From contig JAYJMM010000105.1 of NCBI GenBank assembly GCA_037349105.1, positions 2,046,001-2,110,000 of the forward strand: a stretch of DNA of 64,000 bases. Direction: 5' to 3'. A program made the position numbers and the translations under genes. Position 1 is the stretch's first letter; each line of letters starts with the position of its first letter. Below the pieces are notes generated by a model. That model saw only the letters and a list, made by a program, of their open reading frames with translations. It made no database searches and had not been told where the DNA came from. Shown here piece by piece: positions 51,301 to 60,902 of the stretch. Source of the stretch: Limnomonas spitsbergensis. Lineage: Eukaryota > Chlorophyta > Chlorophyceae > Chlamydomonadales.

Positions 51301-52663
51301 TGGCTGTGGGCTATGCATGCTGATGCGGTCTGGGAGGCTGCAGATACAGAGGTGACCAGTCCAGGCGGCTGAGACCTCACTTCTACCTCCCTCCTTGCTG
51401 CTGCTTCAAGAAGTGTGTGGACTTTAGAATTCCAAACCCTTAACCCTAACCCTTGCAGCTTGTGCAAGAAGTGTGCGGACCCTGGAACCCTTAACCCTTG
51501 CAGCTTGTTCAAGAAGCGGGTGGACCCAAAGGACGAGATGACTGGGTCAAGCAGGAGAGGCGGAATCACCTCGCTGATGGGGAGAGAGGACGCGGGGGAG
51601 GGCGGGGTGGAGGGAGATACGCCATCAACGTCTCCAGGTGCAGTGTGGGCGGTGGGCGGTGGAGGTGTGCAAGAGGATGAGCATATTCAGCAGGATTAGT
51701 GCCCTGCTTTGCGTCTCCTGGGAGCTCTCAAGGTTGATAATGGGTAATGGATAGACGGTTAAGCTGGTTTGTCCAGATGTGAGGACTGATAAGGCTTCAA
51801 TTGTGCGTCTTGGTGACTCCCCCGTTAGTGCGTGCAGGAAGTGCTCAACAAAAAACAGCATAATTTTAGTGTGTGACAGCTATATTTCAGCTACATCCTG
51901 CCCTAAGGCTGGGGTGGGGTCTGGTGTAGCCAGCCCTGCTGCTCTACGTTTTGTTCTGATTGGCCCGGTGGCCGCCTGGTGGCCCCCTGAATGTGGTCGT
52001 GTGCGCACTGAAAGGAGCACTGGTCCTTGAAAGGGATATGGAGCGCAGTGCCTCTCGGGGCTCCTTACCTTTCCTAATTACTTAACCAGTAGCTCTCCTA
52101 ATTTTAGACTCTTCTTTGTTTTTGTCTGTGCCAGGTCCTCTGGGCGGGTTGCGACCATACGGTACAAAGCCTGCACTTGGCATCTCCCTGCCAGAGGCTG
52201 CGGGCCTGCCTGTCGATGAGACATTCACCTTCTTGTCAATCCTAAAAAGGTAAGCTGTCGTCTTGACCGTACCAGATGCAGCGCTCAGTCTAGCTCTGTG
52301 CCGTAGTGGGCTCATGGGGCTGAATCCTACTCTTTAAATGTCTTTGCGGTCGATTGGTCGACGAATGGCCAACGGATGGGGCACATTTTTGCTGACTGAC
52401 GACCTTGTGCTGATCCCTGTTTAAAAGCCAATGGGGCAGGGTGCATTTTCTAGTGGCAGGCGTGTGGCTACTCGGGTTTCTGATTTTCTGACTACCCTGC
52501 CCTCTGCCCCTGCCATCTCAGGTACATTATTCATGGACCTCAGCTGGGCATGCTGCCTGGCGCAGCGGCTGGGACAAGGGGAGGGGACAACAACTCCACT
52601 CTGGGGTACGGGAACTCGTCAATGAGCGGCCCTCGCCTGTCAATGATTGGCACAAGGGAATAG
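39385..52663 (+). CDS. PPP1R36-like protein (PP1 regulatory subunit 36 family)
   Basis: Exons 39385-39434, 39460-39731, 40363-40498, 40927-41079, 50649-50864, 51504-51637, 52135-52249 and 52522-52663 (TAG) keep phase and give 405 residues; human PPP1R36 is close to 420. Family-like segments, compared from memory, are FRKFYQGTLYDRLMQTILLY; then DRLFFESLYESLICMGDEAF; then the diagnostic IEYEIGQIFRTKHFNLYKRK; then TNSQLITQFVQSPIVARSMM. The animal protein binds protein phosphatase 1 and is linked to testis and autophagy; a role in this alga is unknown. The start is uncertain: ATG 39367 is also in frame, and if the 25-nt first intron is not real, translation may begin at ATG 39467. Intron 2 has a GC donor (GAAG/GCGAGT). 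Intron 4 spans 9.57 kb of minisatellite. Confidence 0.7.
41117..41222 (+). mobile_element. Dispersed intronic element, diverged copy
   Basis: TTTCAGCTACGTCAACC...GGCCTGGTATGGCAAGCC...TTAAGTCCCCAGTGGCC resembles the elements at 32890 and 51863. It lies at the 5' end of intron 4, just before the 44-bp array. Confidence 0.35.
41418..50600 (+). repeat. 44-bp minisatellite filling PPP1R36-like intron 4
   Basis: About 9.2 kb, roughly 208 units. The 44-bp unit reads CCTGGCCTGCCTTACCACTC then CCTCCGGCCTGCCTTAAGTT then TACC. The first few units (41418-41640) are an older variant with CTTGACCTACCTTGCAGCTC. Variants with ACGTTTTACC are 45 bp long. Higher-order structure is clear. A marker CTTTCCACTC occurs at 44061, 47414 and 47898, the last two exactly 484 bp (11 units) apart. 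CTATCCTAAG recurs at 45141 and 48711, 3,570 bp apart. The long LPxCL-type ORFs across it are by-products of the repeat. Confidence 0.97.
50875..51100 (+). repeat. Degenerate minisatellite of about 38 bp in intron 5
   Basis: Loosely repeated GAGGAGGGCCTGYCATGGCACTCTTGA-type blocks, about six copies, beginning right after the exon 5 donor at 50865. Unrelated in sequence to the 44-bp array. Confidence 0.55.
51399..51530 (+). repeat. Repeated 3' splice-site segment before exon 6
   Basis: CTTGCAGCTTGTGCAAGAAG (ending the AG at 51457) and CTTGCAGCTTGTTCAAGAAG (AG at 51503) lie 46 bp apart. A third relative, CTGCTTCAAGAAGTGTGTGG, lies at about 51401. AACCCTTAACCC tracts separate them. The chosen acceptor (51503) keeps frame. 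The earlier AG at 51457 would add 46 nt, which is not a multiple of 3. Confidence 0.75.
51863..51985 (+). mobile_element. Dispersed intronic element, diverged copy (intron 6)
   Basis: TTTTAGTGTGTGACAGC, TTTCAGCTACATCCTGCCCT and GGTGTAGCCAGCC parallel the element at 32890-33030. It lies within intron 6 of the PPP1R36-like gene. Confidence 0.4.
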
Positions 52664-53029
52664 CGATGCACTCATTGACTGGAATTTTACGGGCTGGGGA
52701 AGGGCTTTGATGAGGCCTTCCCTTGCCTCTCAAGCCAGCTAGAGTGGTCCCCTGGCTGTTGGCATTTAAGTTTTTTCATGAAGAAGGCATTGCAAGGATA
52801 TGTCACCCCCTTTGCATCGTCACGGGCTAGGTAGCTAGATAACTAAAAATAAATAGGTTGTAGTCATAGTTTCAGGTGCCCAGAACGTTTATTTTAAAAT
52901 CCTATATTTGAGTGTTGCTGTTATTTACTAATTGACCAGGAGTTTAACTCTGAATTGAGCTGTAGCTGTCATTGAGCAACTTCCCGCCGGTTTTCAGATG
53001 CTCACGCTTGCAGACATGGTTAATATATA

Positions 53030-53090
53030 TTTTAACAGTCCAGCGGAGAATCACAATTGAGGCATGGGACAGGTGCCTGCTAGCCGGGTC
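53030..53090. repeat. Dispersed element, copy 2 (core)
   Basis: GAATCACAATTGAGGCATGG and GGACAGGTGCCTG match the core of the element at 10470-10735. A second matching piece (AGCACCACCCACAAAATC) lies near 53708, so this copy may be interrupted. Confidence 0.35.
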
Positions 53091-53260
53091 GGGCTTGAAA
53101 GAATCAAGTGACTGACTGGAAAGAAAGGGAAAAGGGGTCTCAACCAATTTCAGTTTTGCTTGGTGTCCGAGCTGCACTTTTCGAAGGGCGACTGCCAATT
53201 CATCTGACACCGCTGCCATAAACCTTTCAGCGTGAAATCCTAATCTACAGTACACAGCAG

Positions 53261-53400
53261 ATGTTGCAAAGCAGGTAGGGCACCACAGATGCTACAACAC
53301 AGACAGCAAGTCAGCAAGCAATGCATGGGAGATGCTGCAAAACAGAGAGACAAAAAACAATGCTTGACAGATGCTACAAAGTAGGCAGAACCTGTGTCAC
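53261..53400. repeat. Weak tandem repeat of about 40 bp
   Basis: AGATGYTRCAAARYAGGYAG-like blocks recur near 53261, 53287, 53330 and 53369. Strongly diverged. Confidence 0.4.
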
Positions 53401-54269
53401 ATCACCTACCGATATCCCAACAGCCCTAGATGCACAGACATGCTAAGGGTCCGCCGCGCCTGACGCCACAACCCTGGGCCCTGCTCAAAATAAGGTTCAG
53501 CTGCATCGTCGCCGGAATGTCTCTTTGGAAACTAAATAAAGGGAAAGAAAAGAGGAAACACGAGGACCCCCCCCCTCCAATCCATAAAAGGCAAGGAACA
53601 AGAGTAACCCCAGCAAACAAGTTTAGAATGGTGCGTACCCCAGCAAATAAGTGAGAGATGCTGCCGACACCCAGCAATCAACAACTCAGGTCCAAGATGG
53701 CGAAAATAAAATAAATTTAGCACCACCCACAAAATCATTGCCATGTTCATAGTCAAGTACTCAGGACTATTTTGGTGAACTTCTGATACACTTTCAGGAC
53801 TCAGTCCATTGGGCGCCAAAACGACGCCTGGGCCATGACCCTCAAAGCACCCATCCTCACAAATCAATTGATAGCAATCAAACCAGAACAGGTTGATGTG
53901 TGGTCCACCCACTAGATTGGCCAACACAGGCTATTTCCGGAGATCACACATTAGTGGTATATGGATCCACTGGATACCCTTGTTCACAAATCTTGATGTC
54001 ATCTAGTCAAAAGTGTCATGGCCCCTGGTGGACAAACTGGACACTATCAGTGTCATGGACCATGTGATGCAGCACTACTAATGTTCTGCATTGCTCCATC
54101 ATGAATGACTCCATCGAATAAAGGATAGTTTGAATCCCTAGGGCTGCCACTCAAGACACCATTGATTGTTGTCTCTGAGGACGTCATCAAAGGGGTGCCA
54201 ACAAGGACGTTTGAGGCCGCATCCAGCACAGCCATGGGGTGCGTTCTTGCAGGGTCGTGACTGCAAGAT

Positions 54270-57200
54270 TCAAGGTTCAGTAACAAAGGCAGACGCCTCT
54301 CTTCCGGCGATGCGTCCGAACACAACGCACTCCAGGAGCGAGTTGCCTCCCAGCCTGTTCCTGCCATGCACCCTGAGTATCATGAAGCACAGAGAGAGGG
54401 CATACATCATTTGCTCATCACACATAGGCCGAACACACATCACTTGCTTGAACTTATGTGTGAGAACATACATATCAACATATGTCCCTTGGTTGTGAGA
54501 AATATCCTGAATCCACTTTTTGTTCAGCCCATGCGGCACCCAGAAGGCTCATGGGACACGATCCTTCCCCCTACACAACAGCCCGGTGTGACCTCGTGTC
54601 CTTACAACGGATGGAGAGGACAATGTCAAGAATAATCAAGAGGAAAAAGTGAAGGCCACGATAATGAAGCCACCTCCACCCCTGCTGTATAAGTTCAGCC
54701 CTCTCTGTGGGTGTTGTGATGATTGATGAGGGGAGACCTCGCTCAGCGCATGAGGCCTTTGAGCTAGGGCAACGGCAATGCAGAAAGAGCGCACAGGCGG
54801 TGACCCTTACAAGGTGTGGCCTCTAGCCCTCTAGCCCTCTAGCCCTCTAGCCTAAAAACAGGTTTCAGTCCCCCTGCATGTCCCCTGCATGTTCCACGCG
54901 CTTGTTCTGAGGACCCCTGAGCAAACGAGTTACCTTTCCACAACAGGTTCTCCTTAAACAAAACTAGCACCCTTACGTGAATCCGTGGCATGGTCCACAC
55001 CCTCACATATAGCACCCACACTGCTTGGCATGGTGCACACCCTCACAGCTCCCACATATAGCACCCACATCTGCTTGGCAGCAGACACAGACACGTCAAG
55101 GGGCCTCGGCAGATTTCCTCCGGCACCACGCAAAATATTCAAATAAGAGGTCATGCATCAACAGGCTGCACCCTTACCCGCCAGAAACTTCTCCCGCCGC
55201 GTACAACCCTGGTATGGGCTCTCCGTTGCTGGTCAGTGCTTGCGCCTGCTCATTGATCTTCACGCCTCCCATGGTGTAATGGACCACTGGAACCACCGTC
55301 GCCACAAAGAAGGGTGGCTGGACAGAAGCGTGGAATACCTGCATGACCCAGACCCACATTGCTTGACGGGTTGTGACAGTCATTTGCGGGTCGGTTAAGA
55401 ACAGAGCACCCTGCTGCTTTGATTGCAAGGTGCACACCTAGCAACAATCACAACACCGTCATCCTTTGGGGGCCTTGCACCACCCTTTGCCACTTTCTTG
55501 CCACCTTCTTCCCACCTTCTTCCCACCTTCTTCCCATTGATATCACAGGCGTCCTTCGACTCTGCAGACGCGTTGTAGTCAAGAAGGGTTTGAGCGAGCA
55601 CTGTCGTAGAGTGTGATGCCAGTGCGGCAAGGTCATGTAATGACTCCGCCTGCATGGACATATAGCAGAGAGGTGGAGAGGGAGATGTGGCCTAATTACT
55701 AGCAGGGCAGTCAATGAAGAGAAAAGTGGCATCATGACTATCGGGGCAGTCAGTGAAGACTAAGTGGCATAATCACTATCAGGGGAGCATGGGAGCAAGG
55801 TTCAGTATATTGCTCCCCTCCGCCTCACGCTGCGGTATATCTACTAAAACAAGCCATGACCTCGCGTTTGTGCTGCTTCCATCTTTATTTATTTTCCGCT
55901 TTGATGCTTCTGGCTGTTGGTTGCAATAAGGCTATAGGACGACAAACGTGTGGAAGATATTCGGAATCAGGGGACACATGTCTTGTGAGTATGTCCATGG
56001 CATGTGCGCTGAAGAATCTGTAATTCTGAACCTATGAGGACTACCATATGACAGGCCTGGGGGACAATGGCAGAGAGCAGAGGCCATGCTGCGCCATGAG
56101 AATAAACAAAGCCATTATCTCTGCTAACTCGTTCATCCAGAAATCTTGATCATGAAATAAATCTATCATGTCCGGCATAGAACTCATGGGTTTGCAAGCC
56201 AAATGAAGGCATACCTGCCTGCATATATACCTGCATGCCGCTGGCACTGTCTTATCTGCACCCTCACCTTCTTCATGATACCCCGGCTGCAGTAGAACTC
56301 CACTAGCTTCATGCCATACTCCTCAGCTGAGTCACGGCCCAACACAAGGTAAGCCTTCTGACCAGGCTGGCTGCAGAGCCGCACGGGAAAGGTTGATTTA
56401 TACAGGAGCCGCGGTGACCATGCCAATTTGTCTGCTTGGCCTCCACTTCTACTTTTGCCCAGAAGCGTGCACATGGACATGGGCCCTTTTCTGGGCAGAG
56501 AATGACGATAGGAAAGAAGCGAAACATACACTTGATATATCGAGACAACAAACCATGTCCACGTTGCGGCCATGGTGCCTCAACCTCGCCTAGTTCAGGG
56601 TCAAGGATTTTAGGCTACCCTGATCAGCTTTGCCCAGAAAACCCTGTCTGTTGAGGCATGACATTGGATCTCCACCCTGTGCATAAAAATCCTCATTCTT
56701 TTTGAGTACACCCATCTAGCACAGTACTTGCCACAAGCCACGGAGGAGTTCTGGAAGAATTAAAAGTTACTTCCCTCCCAGGGCGTGATCATCGTGGGAA
56801 CAACGCAGCTCGGGCCCTAGCATGCACATCCATATCCTCCCCATAATTTGGATTTTGTACCTGAGCATGGCTCCGGAGACCACATCTCGAGTGGAAAGTT
56901 CGTCTACAAAGCGCCGTCCCTCCATGTTGATTAGGAGGGCCCCCACCCCCCGGAGCCTCTCTGGAGCCAGCCACTTGGTGCCAGCATCGGGATCCTGGAA
57001 GAAAGGCACATATTTGTAAAGGATATGTCAAGGATTGCGAGTTAGGAGATCACTCTTACGTCAAGGGGCCTCCTGCCCACTGATAGCTGGAGCCAGCTAC
57101 TTGGCGCAAGCATCAAGATCCTGGGGGACACATGAACGCTGAAACAGGCCGTCAATGACCAGTATTTCAACAAAGGTTCATGATCAAAGATAGATGATTT

Positions 57201-60200
57201 AGGGCCAGGAGTTAAGTTTTTATAATTTAATATGGATGCGCTGCTTATCCTTAGATTGCTTGACATGGACCAAGCCACCAGAGTATTTGTGATGACGCTT
57301 GTCGGCCTCCTTTTTGAGTTCATCATGATCTTCATGGTCATCCTCACAACCTTGTTCATGCTCACAAAGAAACACCACGATCAAAGCTGGTTGAACAACA
57401 GGGTGGAGCTTAAATTGCTGGTATATTTAATATTTTACCTTAACCTACATGGCCCCACACGGCGTTATGAAGCGCCTTACACAGGCAGGATGTAAGGCGG
57501 TAATTCGGTTTGTAATGCAGTGTAAATACCGTCATACCGCCATTCCGCCCTCCATGCGACGCTCTACCTACCGCTCTCTGACGAAGGTAGTAAGGGCCAT
57601 ACATTTTGTTCCAGGGAAGTCCTGAAGTTGGACTACCGGTAGATAAAGAACCTGAGTTTTACCGGTTGAAGAAGCCGAGCTCTTAACACTGGTCCATCTG
57701 GGAAGGGTCCAGGGGCTCATCCTGAAATAGTACCTGGCTTGATCTTGGTTCCGTAGATGAGTATTTTATGACAACGTCGTGAGTAAGGGCTTTACATATT
57801 GTAGAGTTGGTGGTATACAGGTAATTTTTAATAATGCAAGTATATTAGGCTATGCCGTCATACCAGCACATGTTCTCGTCACACCCCGTGTGGTGCTAAA
57901 GAGGTGGCCAATATCTCTTGACCATTCTACGAGCACTTTTTGTACAGCGTCCCTGAGGGAGAATCCCTAAAAAAATGATTAATTCACCCACAGATCACTC
58001 TCCTATCGATTCGGCCACGGCCACCCCTGGCAGGCCGTCGCGCGTCGATTCTTATTAATGCAAAAACTCATCATAATATCTTGCTCTAACTTCCGTGTCC
58101 ACCTGCGTCCATGCTCCTAGCCCACGCACCTTTGGATCCACAAATCCCGTTGGATGGATCTGGATCTGATCCAGGTGGATAAGCTGAGCCCCAGCAGCCT
58201 CTGCGATGGCCAAGCCCTCCCCTTGAGCCCAGGGGCCATTTGTGCTAGCCAGGCTCGCCGCTACAGGGCTGTGCAGCTGCAATCACAAAACACTCATTTT
58301 CAAATTCAAAATCGAAATCCAAACCGCAGTCTCAGCGATACCAGGCCTCCCCCTTGATCCCTAGGGCCTCTGTGCTGGCCAGGTTGGCCGCCCCAGAGCT
58401 ATGCAGCTACAAACAAAACAATCAAATTCAAATTCAAATCCCCCCCCACACACACCCGGTTGCCACCCAGCCGGTACATGTGTGTGCTAATCAGTTGAGC
58501 TGCAATAGTAAGTGAATCGGGCGCTTAGGCGCAACGATAAAGATAGGCTGCGCGTAGGGGGGCGGTGCACACTGCTGACCTGCAGCATAGTCTTGTTGGC
58601 TGCGAAGCCTCCAGTCGCCAGGATGACGGCGTCGCACTGCATGACCTCCTCCTGGCCCCCCTGCCCGTCCGCTGCACCGTGTCCTCCAGCCCCGTCCTCA
58701 CCTGCAACAGTGAGACGGAGCGACAAGCAAGACGAGTCCCCATCAGGACAAAACAGGCAGCTGTGACAAAAAGTCCGGGGACCCCCTCCATCTACCCATG
58801 ATTTGGCCGCTCCAAAACAAATAGGTGGCGCGCATTTTTTGTCACCCCTGCTACTGTTCACTTCGCTTGCCTGAAACTGCTCCTTGATCCACACTTCACT
58901 TGCCTGTAGTTGCTTGCATCCTCGTCCCTGTCACCCGCCCGCCCTCCATGACGACGCCCTTCAGCTGCAAGCATGGCGAGCAGGGCATTGGACAGGCCTT
59001 GCACACAAGAACAACATGAGCATGGTCATCAAGAGAACGGAAGCGTGAGTCCCCGAGCGAGAGTCCCCGAGAGTGAGTCCCATGAAAGAGGGCAAGAGCA
59101 GTGAGCAACTAAGCACGAAGCCATGCGCACCTGCATGCCCTCTAAGATCCGGATGCTGCTAGAAAGCTTCTGAGCCTGCTTTGACAGGACCTGCATGATG
59201 GCAAGCCCGACGTTGGGACCTGCCGCATTGCTGAATGACCTTGGCAGAGAGTGTCCACCTAGCAGGTTCACGCGGGTGAGGTCAATGCTCCGGCGGCTGA
59301 GAAAGTCCAGCGCATCAGAGCTCAAGTCCTGCGGGGGGGGGGGGGGGGGTGAGAGCGGGGACCCACTGGCAGTGAAGGAAGGCGTGGCTTCCTACACATA
59401 CAGGCCAGATATCTCTCTAGAGCCATAACCGGAGGACTGGAGCGTGCCCTGTTGAAGCAGCCCTAGCCTCCTCTGCTCCCCTTCTGAATGCAGTAACTTC
59501 TTCGCCAGCTCTGAGCAAGTGAGCAGCCCCCAAATTAACAACTCTGTTTTCTCAAGTAAAAAATACAAAATCTAGTTGCCATCTTCAAGACTCACCACCA
59601 GCTTTGACACCAGCCCTGGGTCACTGAGCCCCCCGCCCGAGCTAAGTGTGTCAGCCTTGAAAATCTCGACCGTGTCCCCGGCTGGCGGGTTGAGGGCATT
59701 CATCCCGCTCGAGGCCTTTGCCGAGTTGCCGCCCAGCTTGGCCCTATCGATCAACAGAACCTGGACTCCACCTAGGCCCCGCTGTTCCACCTCCTCGTGG
59801 ATACTCAAGGCCGCGGTAATACCTAAAAGCAACAGGCATCAGGCATCAGGTATCAGGCATTCCGCAAGTGGCAATTTTTACTTTCAGTTTGCAAAGCTTT
59901 GTTGCAGATGCTGTTTAGCTGGTTTGCTGGTTATAATTTGAGGTGGAGCGGGCGTTTTATGCAATGTTGTGCTTCAGCTGATGTGCCAAAGCTGCACCCT
60001 GACTGGAAATGTCCGCAGCTCCCTGAAGTCCACTCGATTCCTCACGGAAACGTTCGGACATAGTATCCAGCATTCTACTCATCCATACCTTCTATTATTG
60101 TGAGATTTTGGCAACAACATCATCTCAAAGTCTAACATGCAGACTGACCCTGCACAGGCTAGGGTTTTGAAAGTCGCCACTTCCCACCACAGCCCGCCCC

Positions 60201-60597
60201 CTTCAGGAAACCACTGAAAGCCCATGCTGGTACCAGCTTTCATGTAAAATTATGTTCAGGTTGGAACAAACTGGTTAGTTCATGCGCGTGTTGTGATCAG
60301 ACGCCCCATTCAAAGCAAACGGCACCTTGGAGTTTGCCTGGGGTTTTGCAGTGAAAGCACTCAACCATTACCTGCCAGTCCACCACCAACGACGCATATG
60401 GTCTTATTTTTCTGTATTCCCTCATCTATTTTGTTGGGTTTCTTGTCTTGTCCTAAGCTGCTGTGGCCTGCTCCATGTGTTGGCAAGTGGTTGATGTACC
60501 TGGAGTAGATCACTCCAATCAGGATGCTGACCACTGCTGTCGCTGCGAGTGTGACTCTCATTACGGGAAATGTCTCATCTGTCCCGGCATTGTTCAT
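54270..60597 (-). CDS. Fumarate reductase (NADH-type, OSM1/FRD1-like) flavoprotein, membrane-anchored
   Basis: Eleven exons keep frame: 60597-60372, 59822-59596, 59328-59131, 58964-58904, 58701-58580, 58276-58130, 56994-56861, 56370-56268, 55649-55527, 55338-55178 and 54372-54270 (TGA). The product is 534 residues. A hydrophobic segment at 14-34 is followed by a hydrophilic linker and the FAD-binding GGGLAG (71-76). Family motifs in order are GGNSAKASSGMNA, CDAVILATGGFAANK, STNGPWAQGEGLAIA, IQIHPTGFVDP, RFVDELSTRD (the family's catalytic Arg is expected here, R363), SQPGQKAYLVLG, VHYTMGGVKIN, GLYAAGEVSGGVHG and NRLGGNSLLECVVFGR. It should reduce fumarate to succinate with FAD, supporting redox balance under low oxygen. 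The anchor suggests an ER, mitochondrial or other membrane location. Intron 4 has a GC donor. Confidence 0.9.
55497..55540 (-). repeat. Tandem 12-bp repeat at the exon 9 donor
   Basis: Read on the minus strand, GAAGAAGGTGGG is repeated about three times across the end of exon 9, so the AAG/GTGGGA donor occurs at several positions 12 nt (four codons) apart. The most upstream donor (55527) was used. Use of a later one would insert in-frame KKVG-like residues. Confidence 0.75.
57061..57131 (-). pseudogene. Decayed duplicate of the fumarate reductase exon 7 head
   Basis: On the minus strand, CAG/GATCTTGATGCTTGCGCC then AAGTAGCTGGCTCCAG parallels the functional exon 7 start (CAG/GATCCCGATGCTGGCACC, then AAGTGGCTGGCTCCAG), 127 bp upstream in the transcript. 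A TGG to TAG change puts a stop in it. It retains an AG acceptor. Confidence 0.75.
58325..58440 (-). pseudogene. Decayed duplicate of the fumarate reductase exon 6 head
   Basis: On the minus strand, TAG/CTGCATAGCTCTGGGGCG and AACCTGGCCAGCACA match the functional exon 6 start (CAG/CTGCACAGCCCTGTAGCG and AGCCTGGCTAGCACA), 129 bp further 5'. The adjoining intron (AAATTCAAATTCAAAT-type) is duplicated too. The copy has lost the family motif STNGPWA and runs into TGA. Confidence 0.75.
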
Positions 60598-60902
60598 TCG
60601 GAAACAGGGAGCAGATAAAACGCGTGTCGATGCTTCCCGGGATGCGAGACATGGGACTTATGTCCCGGAAGTCCGTTAGGGGGGGAAGGATGAGGGTTCA
60701 AGGAGCCGATGACAGGGTTTTCAAACGCGAATCATGTAATGCAGACCTGACCTTTCCCACGACGCCGAGCCCTCATCATAGCTGTGCTACACTCTGAAAA
60801 TAATTTCAAACTCCTTGTAAATACCCTAGTCACCCCTTTCGTCCAGAAACCTGTTTGGAGGATTGATCCGTGCGAAGGAGTGCAGGAAACAGAAGAGGCG
60901 CT
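60598..60902. promoter_or_regulatory. Shared upstream region of divergent fumarate reductase and proteasome beta-5 genes
   Basis: Only 305 bp separate the two start codons, so both 5' UTRs and promoters must fit here. No TATA box or known element was recognised. A bidirectional promoter is inferred from spacing alone. Confidence 0.5.

Larger units (their letters stand above)
52664..54269. other. Intergenic region between convergent genes
   Basis: About 1.6 kb holding the 3' ends of the PPP1R36-like (+) and fumarate reductase (-) genes. No gene is seen. It includes a second, diverged copy of the dispersed element at 10470 and a weak tandem repeat at 53261-53400. Confidence 0.55.
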
